From: Asticcacaulis sp.
GTDB taxonomy: Bacteria > Pseudomonadota > Alphaproteobacteria > Caulobacterales > Caulobacteraceae
Direction of reading: 5' to 3'
Length of the DNA: 64,000 nt
Assembly: GCA_024707255.1 (NCBI GenBank)
Contig: JANQAC010000002.1
Location: forward strand, 1,668,001 to 1,732,000
Every line of letters begins with the position of its first letter. The stretch's first letter is position 1. Shown here one piece after another: positions 1 to 7,892 of the stretch. A program made the translations under genes and the position numbers. The notes under the pieces are model-generated. The model searched no databases. It was not told the DNA's origin and was given only the letters and a program-made list of their open reading frames with translations.

Positions 1-1544
1 GCCACCTTTTCGCGGACATCATAGTCGCCGCCCAGTTCATCGGCGATGCTTTCGCCGACATTCAGTTCCATCAGGCCATTGGCTTCGGCGTAGTCGAGCG
101 ACTTGAGGAAATCGACCGTAGGACCGAATTCACGGCCATAGAGGCTGCCGGCATCGTAGGATTCAAAATCGCTCAGCTTCATGTCGCTGAGATCATAGTA
201 GCGGTAATCGACGGCGCTGCGCTTGTGACGCTCTGAATACTTCGCGCCCATCTTGAAGGTGGTGTCGCCACCGAAAGCCGAGGTCGGCAGGGTGTAGTCG
301 GCCGATGCCTGGGTCAGGGTCTCGCGGGCGTGGTCGGCTTCCAGTTCCGCCGACTTGGCGGTGTATTTGGTGGCGTCATAGGCCACGTCGTTCGGGCTGA
401 CCCTAAACAGCAGGTCGGACAGGTCATAGGTGCCCGATACGGCATTCTTCTTGGTCGCATAGGCGAAGTTGTAACGGGGATCGTCGTCCTTGATGGCCGT
501 CGAACTGGTGGCATCGACCTTCAGCTTGCCGGCACCGACCGTGAATTCACCGCCCAGATTGACCGTGGCGATATGTTCGTCTTCAAAACGATACTTGGCG
601 TTCCGGTTGGCGGCCTTGCCGGCGGCGAACGTGCCGTCGTCATTGAGCGCGTCTTCCAGATTGACGCGGAATTCCTGGCGCTGCTCCATGTCGGTGAAGT
701 GCGAGAACAGGGTGCGGGCATAGAGATGCACGTCATCGTTCGGCTTGTAGTCGAAATTCAGCGCCGCGCCCTGGCGGTTGCGGATGACGTAATAGTCGCG
801 CAGGCGCCAGTCATCCGGCTTGCCGTCTACCCAGTTGTCGGAGCCCTGGAAATTATCCGAAGCCTGCGGACGGCGCGAGGCATTCAGCGCGGCCACGATG
901 CCGAATGCATTGTTCGGACCGAAGCGCGTGCCGGCTGAGATATCAGTGTCGTAGGAGGTCTTGTCGTTCAGTTCGATGTAGCCGGCCGAATAGCGGGCGC
1001 TGAGGAACGGTTTCTTGCGATCGAAAGCCGAAAGGGTCTGGATATTCACCGCGCCGGCAATGGCGCTGGCGTCGTATTCGGCGGTCTGGCTCTTGATGAC
1101 TTCGACCGATCCGATCAGGCCGGTCGGGATGGTGTCCAGCTTCACCGAACGCGTATCGGATTCGGGGGCGGCGGCGTCCTGGCCGTTGACACGAACGGCG
1201 GCGAGCGACGGATCGAGCCCCCGGATGACGACATACCGGCCCTCGCCCTGATCATCGACCACCGCGACGCCCGGCATACGCGCCACCACTTCACCGACAT
1301 TCTGGTCCGGCAGCTTGCCGGCGTCATTGGCGGTGACCACTTCCTTGGTAACCGAAGCAAATTTTTTCTGCTCCATCGACTGGCGCTCGGCGGCGCGCGT
1401 GCCGAAGACGACAACCTCGATCGGCGCGTCAGCCGCCGCGGCGGCCGTGGTTATGGCTTCCTGCGCCTGTGTCTGACCGGCGGACAGAGTGAATGCGAGA
1501 GGCGCCACGGCGGCGCCGGCAAGCAAATATTTCATTTTCGACAT
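1..1544 (-). CDS. TonB-dependent outer-membrane receptor, C-terminus beyond window
   Basis: An uninterrupted minus-strand frame runs from an ATG at 1544 to the window edge (514 codons visible). It opens with a signal peptide (MSKMKYLLAGAAVAPLAF, then an Ala-Gln-Ala type cleavage site). A TonB plug domain follows at about residues 55-160, with the stretches LPDQNVGEVVARMPGVAVVD, RYVVIRGLDPSLAAVRVNG and SVEVIKSQTAEYDASAIAGA; beta-barrel sequence follows. Family knowledge: such receptors import scarce solutes across the outer membrane using TonB/ExbBD energy. The gene is divergent from a phytase, which suggests a phosphorylated inositol or metal-phosphate substrate; this is inference from context. 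A GGGG ribosome-binding site precedes the chosen ATG; an ATG at 1535 is an alternative. Confidence 0.9.
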   Translation of the reverse strand, partial: MSKMKYLLAGAAVAPLAFTLSAGQTQAQEAITTAAAAADAPIEVVVFGTRAAERQSMEQKKFASVTKEVVTANDAGKLPDQNVGEVVARMPGVAVVDDQGEGRYVVIRGLDPSLAAVRVNGQDAAAPESDTRSVKLDTIPTGLIGSVEVIKSQTAEYDASAIAGAVNIQTLSAFDRKKPFLSARYSAGYIELNDKTSYDTDISAGTRFGPNNAFGIVAALNASRRPQASDNFQGSDNWVDGKPDDWRLRDYYVIRNRQGAALNFDYKPNDDVHLYARTLFSHFTDMEQRQEFRVNLEDALNDDGTFAAGKAANRNAKYRFEDEHIATVNLGGEFTVGAGKLKVDATSSTAIKDDDPRYNFAYATKKNAVSGTYDLSDLLFRVSPNDVAYDATKYTAKSAELEADHARETLTQASADYTLPTSAFGGDTTFKMGAKYSERHKRSAVDYRYYDLSDMKLSDFESYDAGSLYGREFGPTVDFLKSLDYAEANGLMELNVGESIADELGGDYDVREKV

Positions 1545-1630
1545 TAACAGCCCCACAATTTAAAAAATTTACAGTTTAATTTATGCAAATTTTGGTATTA
1601 CACGGATGTGATCGCTATTAAGGACAGCAG

Positions 1631-2749
1631 ATGATGAATTTCACAACATTTTATAACAGATTTATGACAACAAACTTAGCATTTATAAGTGTTGCTTGTT
1701 TATCATCATGCGCACCTATACATAAAGAACTCATCTCGGACTCTATACTTGTTTCACACGGCACCGGCACACCCGTTATGGCCGCTGCCGAGACCGAGGC
1801 AGTCGCCACAAAAGCGCTCGACAGCGCCGACGACCCGGAAATCTGGGTCGATGCGAAGGATCCCCGCCGCGCCCTGATTTACGCCACCGACAAGAAGGCC
1901 GGGCTTTACGTCTATGATCTGACCGGCAAGCAGGTACAGTTCCTGGCCGTCGGCCCCATGAACAATGTCGATCTGCGCAGCGACCTGGCCCTCACTGGCC
2001 TGCCGGAAACGGTCATCGCCGCTTCCGATCGCGTCAAGGGCGGAGCGGCAATATTCAAACTCGACCCCGTTACTCTGCAAACGAAGCCCTGGGGTTTCGT
2101 GCCCATGCCGACCAGCGAAGCCTATGGCTTCTGCATGGGTGTTACCAAGGACAACCAACTGACCTTCATCATGGTCGGCAAGAATGGCGATGTGACCCAG
2201 TCGGTCATCACCAGCGAAAATGGCCAGCCCCAGGCCCGTATCGTGAGGCAATTCGCCGTCGGCACCCAGTCGGAAGGCTGTGTGGTAGATGACACCAGCG
2301 GACGCCTCTATATCGCCGAGGAAAATGTCGCCCTGTGGCAATATGGGCTTGACCCTGTCAGCGGCACGGCGCGCACGGCGCTGGAAACCCTTCCTTCGCA
2401 GAAGCTGGTAGCCGATATCGAGGGGCTGACCCTGCTGCGCGAGGGACAGAAAACCTTCCTGATCGCCTCAAGCCAAGGCGACAGCGCCTTCGCGGTCTGG
2501 CGCGTTGAAGGCGAAACGCCAGCCTATCAGGGTCGCTTTTCGGTCTATCCGGGCAACGGCATAGACGCCGTCACCGGCACGGATGGCGTGGCAGCACTGG
2601 GCGACCAGGTCGGCCCCTACGGCAAGGGCGTCGTGGTGATGCAGGACGATTCCGACACCGATGGCGAAACACCTGCCACCGCCCGTCAGCGCCAAAACTT
2701 CAAGATCGTTGACTGGAACGAGATCGTGAAGGCCCTGAAAATACAATAA
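1631..2749 (+). CDS. Beta-propeller phytase (3-phytase), predicted lipoprotein
   Basis: A 372-residue protein. The start has AAGGA seven bases upstream. A lipoprotein signal with lipobox L-S-S-C places the lipidated cysteine at residue 27, so the enzyme is probably anchored to a membrane. Beta-propeller phytase motifs are clear: DDPEIWVDAKDPRRALIYAT, TDKKAGLYVYDL and VGPMNNVDLR near residues 65-120. Later blades carry the acidic calcium and phosphate ligands typical of the family (for example SEGCVVDDTSGRLYIAEE). Family knowledge: calcium-dependent stepwise dephosphorylation of phytate. The first 150 bases are clearly more AT-rich than the rest. Pairing with a divergent TonB receptor supports a nutrient-scavenging role. 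Confidence 0.93.
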   Translation: MMNFTTFYNRFMTTNLAFISVACLSSCAPIHKELISDSILVSHGTGTPVMAAAETEAVATKALDSADDPEIWVDAKDPRRALIYATDKKAGLYVYDLTGKQVQFLAVGPMNNVDLRSDLALTGLPETVIAASDRVKGGAAIFKLDPVTLQTKPWGFVPMPTSEAYGFCMGVTKDNQLTFIMVGKNGDVTQSVITSENGQPQARIVRQFAVGTQSEGCVVDDTSGRLYIAEENVALWQYGLDPVSGTARTALETLPSQKLVADIEGLTLLREGQKTFLIASSQGDSAFAVWRVEGETPAYQGRFSVYPGNGIDAVTGTDGVAALGDQVGPYGKGVVVMQDDSDTDGETPATARQRQNFKIVDWNEIVKALKIQ

Positions 2750-2750
2750 C

Positions 2751-2785
2751 AAAAGGCGGCCGCATCTGCAGCCGCCTTTTCTTTA
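2751..2785. terminator. Bidirectional Rho-independent terminator
   Basis: AAAAGGCGGC at 2751-2760 pairs with GCCGCCTTTT at 2771-2780, with a ten-base loop and a T tract on either strand. It sits between the convergent phytase and proC genes and can serve both. Confidence 0.85.
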
Positions 2786-3586
2786 TCCCAACTCCTTGGA
2801 GCGCTTGTGCGCTGCGTCAACCGACGCAAGGATCAGTTCGTCCAGCCCTTCGCCCGGCTTGCACAGGATATTGAGGGCCGCTTCGGTCGTGCCGCCCGGA
2901 GAAGCGACTTTTTTGATCAGGGCTTCCGGGTCTTCACCGGTTTCATCGAGTAGGCGCGCCGCCGAAATCAGCGTGCCGCGCGCCAGGTCGCGGGCGTGGC
3001 TGTATGACAGGCCATTGGCCCTGCCGGCCTTTTCCAGCGCCCGCACGAAGGCATAGACATAGGCCGGCCCCGAACCGGAAACGGCCGTGGCCGAATTGAT
3101 CTGGTCCTCGTCCGCCAGTTCCACCGTCTGGGCCATGGGCGCGAACAGGCCGCGCGCCGCGTCCATACCCGCCGCCGTGTCGGCATAGAGGCTGGCCACG
3201 CCCTTGCCGGTGGCCACGCCCGTGGTCGGCATGACGCGCGCCGTGGGATGACCGGCAAATGCCTGCTTGAGCTGGGTAGTCGTCACCCCGGCCATGACCG
3301 AGACAATCACGGCGGCCTTGTCGATATTGCCGCTGAGAATTTGGGCCACGGCGTGCCAGCCCTGCGGCTTGACGGCGAGGATGATGGTTTTCGCGGCGTG
3401 CCAGGTTTCGGGCAGCGGATTGAGCTTCGCGCCGTCAGCGGCATAGGCTTGCGCTTCTTCACTGGGCTTCAGGTCGAGGATCATCACGTCCGGGGGCGTA
3501 ACATGCCCCTGAACACGAAAGCCCTTGAGGATTGAGGAGCCGAGCGCCCCGGCGCCCACAAGAAGGATCGGTTTGGCGAGACTCAT
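2783..3586 (-). CDS. proC: Pyrroline-5-carboxylate reductase
   Basis: A 267-residue protein of normal family length, catalysing the NAD(P)H-dependent last step of proline synthesis in the cytoplasm. The N-terminal Rossmann dinucleotide loop is LLVGAGALGSSILKGF. The C-terminal half has the dimerisation and substrate region SGSGPAYVYAFVRALEKAG and the family signature VASPGGTTEAALNIL. It is the last gene of a minus-strand group following the UbiK-like and YbjN genes. The 105-base gap to YbjN leaves room for its own promoter. Confidence 0.95.
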   Translation of the reverse strand: MSLAKPILLVGAGALGSSILKGFRVQGHVTPPDVMILDLKPSEEAQAYAADGAKLNPLPETWHAAKTIILAVKPQGWHAVAQILSGNIDKAAVIVSVMAGVTTTQLKQAFAGHPTARVMPTTGVATGKGVASLYADTAAGMDAARGLFAPMAQTVELADEDQINSATAVSGSGPAYVYAFVRALEKAGRANGLSYSHARDLARGTLISAARLLDETGEDPEALIKKVASPGGTTEAALNILCKPGEGLDELILASVDAAHKRSKELG

Positions 3587-3691
3587 TTTTTGGATATCCT
3601 CAGACTGATGCGTCCGTTTTTAATAGGTTTGGCGGCTCACCGGCGCAAGTGCCCGCCGGGCCGCTAAGTGATGAATTCAGGCCTCGCGCCC

Positions 3692-4237
3692 CTAAGCTTC
3701 ACCCCTGGTCTCGAACAGACAGGCGGCAAAGGCGTCGGAGGCCGTGCTGACGCCCTTGAACCAGAAATCGAAAGCCGGAAAGAAACGATCCACCGCCTCG
3801 GCGGCGCTGTTGATCATGTGGGCGCTGGCCATGACCGAACTGCGTTCCAGCGGATTAAGCGCCACCGTATGACGGAAGATGACGTCATAGACGCCTTGCC
3901 CGTCCGCGGCTTCCGTATCGCGGAACACCTCGAAATGCCCAAACCAGACATGCGAATTGACCAGGCACAGCAGTTCGTAAAGCCCGCCCAGGCGGTTTTC
4001 CGCCAGGGGCACGCCCACGCCGCTCTCGACATCGAGCGAGCAGCACAGTTGCAGGCAATCGCCTTCCGGCCGCCACGAAAACCACATCTCGTAAGTGCGC
4101 CAGTCGCCGGCGAGGGCGAAACCAAGATCGCCTTCCGGCGTACGCTCGAATTCCAGCCCTTCCTCGGTCAGGATGGATTCCACCATGTCGAGCGGATCGA
4201 ACGGGGCATCGCTGTCGAGGGTTTGCGGGGTATTCAT
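3692..4237 (-). CDS. YbjN domain-containing protein
   Basis: A 181-residue cytoplasmic protein with no signal peptide or membrane segment. It matches the YbjN (bacterial sensory transduction regulator) fold: an N-terminal VESILTEEGLEFER segment, a central beta-rich CSLDVESGVG, and the characteristic LYELLCLVNSHVWFGHFEV helix, followed by FRHTVALN. In alphaproteobacteria YbjN genes are commonly found next to proC, as here. The molecular function is unknown; YbjN folds resemble type III secretion chaperones. The gene begins 24 bases after the UbiK-like gene ends, suggesting co-transcription. Confidence 0.85.
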   Translation of the reverse strand: MNTPQTLDSDAPFDPLDMVESILTEEGLEFERTPEGDLGFALAGDWRTYEMWFSWRPEGDCLQLCCSLDVESGVGVPLAENRLGGLYELLCLVNSHVWFGHFEVFRDTEAADGQGVYDVIFRHTVALNPLERSSVMASAHMINSAAEAVDRFFPAFDFWFKGVSTASDAFAACLFETRGEA

Positions 4238-4261
4238 GAAAACTCGTTCTAAACGTAAAAG

Positions 4262-4525
4262 TTAGTCTTGCGGCACTTCGGTGTCTGGCTTCACGCCCTT
4301 GCCCTTCGGCTTCACCGACAAGGCAGCGACCGCCGCGCGCAGTTCAGCCACTTCGGCCCGCAGTGCGTCCAGTTCATCGCGGCGCACCAGGTCCATTTCA
4401 GCAACGAAGCGATCACCCTGGGCGCGGAAAGCCGCCTTGGCCTCTTCGCCCGCCGCCTGGGCCAGCGACATGGCGCCCGTGGTCATCTTGGCCAGTTCGT
4501 CGAGGAAGGGGTTTTGGCTTTGCAT
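4262..4525 (-). CDS. UbiK-like accessory factor (BMFP domain)
   Basis: An 87-residue protein. The ATG at 4525 is chosen because GGAG lies eight bases upstream; a GTG at 4534 is in frame but has no such site. The layout matches the UbiK/YqiC family: an amphipathic N-terminus (NPFLDELAKMTTGAMSLAQA) and a C-terminal coiled coil (DELDALRAEVAELRAAVAAL) followed by a basic/acidic tail. Family knowledge: UbiK supports ubiquinone biosynthesis under aerobic conditions, and BMFP proteins trimerise and can perturb membranes. Membership rests on length and architecture. Confidence 0.75.
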   Translation of the reverse strand: MQSQNPFLDELAKMTTGAMSLAQAAGEEAKAAFRAQGDRFVAEMDLVRRDELDALRAEVAELRAAVAALSVKPKGKGVKPDTEVPQD

Positions 4526-4677
4526 CACAGGCACTCCGAAGAAATAAGACGCTGTCTATATAGGCGCTTATCTCATTTCCGACAAACTTTTCATGATTCT
4601 GGCGATACCGCTTCTCTTTTGTGGCGACGAGTCACAGCAGAGTTGTTAATAGGCAGGTATGATACCGCTCAGTCGCC

Positions 4678-4738
4678 GCGAGGCTCCTCGCAAAGGCTCG
4701 GGCGCACAGTCGTGCTTGCCGAAGTCCGAAGACTTCGG
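4678..4738 (+). ncRNA. Structured 5' leader element upstream of lgt (copy 1)
   Basis: Three consecutive hairpins are visible. H1: GCGAG 4678-4682 with CTCGC 4687-4691, loop GCTC. H2: GGC+GCAC with GTGC+TT+GCC, 4701-4720, loop AGTC. H3: CCGAAGTC 4719-4726 with GACTTCGG 4731-4738, loop CGAA. The same layout, with compensatory stem changes, occurs at 62422-62488 before ispH. The CC at 4719-4720 can pair in H2 or H3, so the two helices compete at their bases. The ribosome-binding GGAG lies eight bases after H3 and the lgt ATG at 4756. Whether this is a cis-regulatory RNA or a repetitive palindromic element cannot be decided here. Confidence 0.6.
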
Positions 4739-4755
4739 AACCCATCGGAGACCCT

Positions 4756-5667
4756 ATGCCCTTGAACATGCCTAATATAAACCCTGTCATGTTGCCTTTG
4801 GGGCCGCTGGAAATCCGTTGGTATGCCGTGGCCTATATTGCCGGCATTGTGTGCGGCTGGCTCTATATAGCGGCATTGATAAAGAAAGAAAGCCTGTGGG
4901 CGCCGCGCCGCGCGCCGGTCAGCAGTGCCCAGCTCGACGACCTGATCCTGTGGATCACGCTCGGCATCATTATCGGCGGCCGCATAGGCTATATTCTCTT
5001 CTACGACGCGTCGATCATCTGGAAACATCCGCTCGAAGTCTTCATGATCCAGCACGGCGGCATGTCGTTCCACGGCGGCTTTACCGGCGTGGCGGTGGCC
5101 ACCATACTCTATTGCCGCGCGCAAAAATTCTCCCTGCCGCGAATGCTAAACCTGGGCGACCTGCTGGCCTGCGCCGCGCCGATCGGCCTGTTCTTCGGCC
5201 GCATCGCCAACTTCATCAATGGCGAGCTGTGGGGCCGCGTCACCCATGTGCCGTGGGGCATGGTGTTCTGCAACCAGTATATTGAGAAGCAGTATAACGA
5301 CATCTGCCCGGCCGGTCTGGAGCCGCGCCATCCCAGCCAGCTTTATGAAGCCCTGGGCGAAGGCCTTCTGCTGTTCATCCTGCTGTGGGTGTTGGCGAGC
5401 TTCTACCGCAAGTTCAATCGTCCCGGCCTGATCATGGGCACCTTCATCGCCGGCTACGGCATTATCCGCATCCTGCTGGAAAATGTCCGCGAACCCGACG
5501 CACAGATGCTGCCCTTCTTCAAAAACATCATCACCATGGGGCAGTCCCTCTCCCTGGTCATGGTCGCCGTCGGCGGCTTCCTGATCTGGCGCGCGCTCAA
5601 AACGCCGGTGCCTGAGCCCGAAGCGGAACCTGAAGTGCCTGTCGAGACCGCCGAGCTTGATGGCTAG
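4756..5667 (+). CDS. lgt: Prolipoprotein diacylglyceryl transferase
   Basis: A 303-residue inner-membrane protein with about seven hydrophobic segments. It transfers diacylglyceryl from phosphatidylglycerol to the lipobox cysteine, the first step of lipoprotein maturation. The family hallmarks are present in order: GGRIGYILFYD near 75, HGGMSFHGGFTGV near 97, the Lgt signature GRIANFINGELWGR near 148-161, and EPRHPSQLYEALGEG near 190. The C-terminus is an acidic Pro/Glu tail (EPEAEPEVPVE). GGAG five bases before the ATG supports the start. Several predicted lipoproteins in this window (phytase, 10146, 31791, two DsbA-like proteins) would be its substrates. Confidence 0.96.
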   Translation: MPLNMPNINPVMLPLGPLEIRWYAVAYIAGIVCGWLYIAALIKKESLWAPRRAPVSSAQLDDLILWITLGIIIGGRIGYILFYDASIIWKHPLEVFMIQHGGMSFHGGFTGVAVATILYCRAQKFSLPRMLNLGDLLACAAPIGLFFGRIANFINGELWGRVTHVPWGMVFCNQYIEKQYNDICPAGLEPRHPSQLYEALGEGLLLFILLWVLASFYRKFNRPGLIMGTFIAGYGIIRILLENVREPDAQMLPFFKNIITMGQSLSLVMVAVGGFLIWRALKTPVPEPEAEPEVPVETAELDG

Positions 5668-5685
5668 TTCATGATACCTGCTTAT

Positions 5686-5839
5686 AAATCCTCCCCTCTT
5701 GGAGGGGAGGTGCCGAGCAACGCGCAGACCGCAGGTCGCAGCGCGTCGAGGCGGAGGGGTAAAGACCACACTCTCTAAACGCCGGTATTTACCCATCCAC
5801 CGCTCCGCGGTCCCCCTCCCCTCCAAGAGGGGAGGATTT
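5686..5839. repeat. MITE-like element with identical 25-bp terminal inverted repeats
   Basis: The 25 bases at 5686-5710 are exactly the reverse complement of 5815-5839, giving a 154-bp element. Each terminal repeat is itself a near-palindrome (CCTCCCC-TCTTGG-type arms). The interior is GC-rich with no credible gene. It fills the gap between lgt and the downstream methyltransferase. Related CCTCCCC/GGGGAGG palindromes recur at 56121-56234 and 59628-59649. No target duplication was identified. Confidence 0.75.
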
Positions 5840-5854
5840 TATAGCGATCCAATT

Positions 5855-6949
5855 ATGCCTTCAGACTCTGCCCCCTCTTCCCCTTTGACAGACCGCCTGA
5901 TCGAGCAGATCACGCTCGAAGGCCCAATGCCGGTAGATGCCTATATGGCCCGCTGTCTGCTCGATCCGATCGACGGCTATTACACAAAACATGCCGCGCT
6001 TGGTGCGGATGGCGATTTCATCACCGCGCCGCTGGTCTCGCAAATGTTCGGCGAAATGATCGGCGTCTGGATGGCTCAGACCTGGCTATCAATGGGATCA
6101 CCCGCCCCCTTCCGGCTGGTTGAGATCGGCGGCGGCGACGGCACCCTGATGAGCGATATCCTGCGCGTCGCCGAGCTTGTGCCTGGCCTGCGCGAAGCCG
6201 CTGAAGTCACCCTGGTCGAAATCTCGCCGCCCCTGCGCGCCCTGCAAGGCCAAAAGGTGCCGGACACCGCCTTCGTGTCCTCGCTGGATGGCGTGCCCGA
6301 AGACCTGCCGGTCATTGTGATCGCCAATGAATTACTCGACTGCCTGCCGGCGCGGCAATTCATCCGCGCTGAAACCGGCTGGTTCGAGCGCTGCGTCGGC
6401 CTGCAGGATGGTGCGCTCGCCTTTGGGCTTGTGCCAGCGGGTCAAGAGTTTGTCCCGCCGTTCGATGCCGCCATCGGCGATCTGGTGGAAGTTTCACTTG
6501 CCCAGAACCGGCTGGCCGAAAACCTGGCCCTGCTGATCAAGAAGGCCAATGGCGCCGCCCTGCTGATCGATTACGGCCGCGACAAACCAGAGCCTGGCGA
6601 CACACTCCAGGCGCTTTATCGCCATCAAAAACATGATCCGCTCGAAGCGCCCGGCCAACATGATCTGACCGTCTGGGCCGATTTCCCGGCGGTCGCGGCG
6701 GCGGCGGCGCGAATGGGTGTCACCGTCAGCCCGATCACCGCCCAGCGTGATTTCCTGAAGCGCCTCGGCATCGATGCCCGTCACGCAGCGCTTCGTGAAC
6801 GCAATCGTGATCAGGCCGAAAAACTCCAGCGCCAGTACGACCGGCTCATGGCGCCCAACCAGATGGGCACCCTGTTCAAGGTTCTGGGCCTGTCCTTTCC
6901 GGACAGCGTTAACCTCTTCGCGCTTGAAGCGAACGTGACCGCCCTGTAG
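5855..6949 (+). CDS. Class I SAM-dependent methyltransferase, NDUFAF7/MidA family
   Basis: A 364-residue protein starting at ATG 5855; upstream in-frame codons lie inside the repeat element and are not coding. NDUFAF7 family features are visible: PMPVDAYMARCLLDPIDGYY near 25, GDFITAPLVSQMFGEMIGVW near 55, the SAM-binding loop RLVEIGGGDGTLMSDILR near 90, IANELLDCLPARQF near 155, and LLIDYG near 240. Family knowledge: the mitochondrial homologue symmetrically dimethylates an arginine of a complex I subunit. The bacterial substrate is not established. It lies between lgt and pgeF, a commonly conserved alphaproteobacterial arrangement. Confidence 0.88.
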   Translation: MPSDSAPSSPLTDRLIEQITLEGPMPVDAYMARCLLDPIDGYYTKHAALGADGDFITAPLVSQMFGEMIGVWMAQTWLSMGSPAPFRLVEIGGGDGTLMSDILRVAELVPGLREAAEVTLVEISPPLRALQGQKVPDTAFVSSLDGVPEDLPVIVIANELLDCLPARQFIRAETGWFERCVGLQDGALAFGLVPAGQEFVPPFDAAIGDLVEVSLAQNRLAENLALLIKKANGAALLIDYGRDKPEPGDTLQALYRHQKHDPLEAPGQHDLTVWADFPAVAAAAARMGVTVSPITAQRDFLKRLGIDARHAALRERNRDQAEKLQRQYDRLMAPNQMGTLFKVLGLSFPDSVNLFALEANVTAL

Positions 6950-7112
6950 GATAAAAACAGGCGCAAAAAGAGCCTTTTAAATCGCCGGCGGACACAAAAC
7001 CGCCGCAGCCGTCCGCCTTGATGGCGACGCCACACACAGACATTCCCATAGCTTAAGTCGCGCCCCTAAGGCTTTGCGATTATGGCTCTTTTTACAGTAA
7101 CAGGTTTCCTAC

Positions 7113-7892
7113 ATGTCCTTGCTGCCTTCGCGTATCCTGCACCCGCTTCTCGATCTCGCCCAGATTCAACACGGCTTCTTCACCCGCCACGGCGGCGTTT
7201 CGCAGGATCTCTACGGCAGCCTCAATCTCGGCCTCGGCTCAAAGGATGAACCCGACGCCGTGCTGGAAAACCGCAAGCGCGTGGCCGCTTCTTTCGGTCG
7301 CCCGGAAAACTACCTGCTAAGTCTCTATCAGGTCCATTCCAGCATTGCTCTCAAGGTCAATGAGCCCTTCACCGGCGAACGACCGGAAGCTGATGGCCTG
7401 GTCACCGCTCGCGCCGGTGTGATCCTCTCGGCGCTTTCGGCCGATTGCGCGCCGATCCTGTTCTGCGATCCGCAAAGCCGCGTCGTCGGTTCGTGTCATG
7501 CCGGCTGGAAGGGCGCGCTTGGCGGCGTTATCGAGGCCACGCTTAAGGCCATGGCCCAGCAGGGCGCCAAGACGGAACGCATCCGCGCCGTCATCGGCCC
7601 GTGCATTCAGCAAGCCTCCTATGAGGTCAGCGCAGATTACGAAGCGACCTTCGTGAAGGAAGACCCGGAGTCGAAAGCCTTCTTCATTCAGGCCAATGAC
7701 CTCGATAAGCGGATGTTCGACTTGCCCGGCTACTGCCTGATGCGCCTGAAGCGCGCCGGCTGCGCTGAAACAGCCTCCACCGGTCATGATACCTGCGCCG
7801 ACGCGGCCCAGTTCTATTCCAACCGCCGCGCGGTCAAAACCGGCGAGCCGGATTACGGCCGCCTGATTTCCTGCATCATGATCCGGGCCTGA
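7113..7892 (+). CDS. pgeF: Peptidoglycan editing factor PgeF / YfiH (laccase-domain) family
   Basis: A 259-residue cytoplasmic protein. The conserved zinc-binding set of the multicopper-oxidase-like YfiH family is visible: FFTRHGGVS near 22, YQVHSS near 71, SADCAPILFCD near 111, GSCHAGWKGALGGVIEATL near 129 and IGPCIQQASYEV near 165. Literature on the family describes both purine nucleoside phosphorylase activity and removal of mis-incorporated residues from peptidoglycan precursors; which applies here cannot be told. The 163-base gap after the methyltransferase contains an AAAAAGAGCC / GGCTCTTTTT inverted pair but no gene. Confidence 0.9.
   Translation: MSLLPSRILHPLLDLAQIQHGFFTRHGGVSQDLYGSLNLGLGSKDEPDAVLENRKRVAASFGRPENYLLSLYQVHSSIALKVNEPFTGERPEADGLVTARAGVILSALSADCAPILFCDPQSRVVGSCHAGWKGALGGVIEATLKAMAQQGAKTERIRAVIGPCIQQASYEVSADYEATFVKEDPESKAFFIQANDLDKRMFDLPGYCLMRLKRAGCAETASTGHDTCADAAQFYSNRRAVKTGEPDYGRLISCIMIRA

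Noticed and set aside
1545..1630. PHO box before the phytase
   Set aside because: Only a single CTGTAAA-like half site on the minus strand; no properly spaced pair.
5699..5854. N-terminal extension of the NDUFAF7-type gene through the repeat
   Set aside because: The extension lies wholly within the inverted-repeat element and is low complexity; the family start is at 5855.
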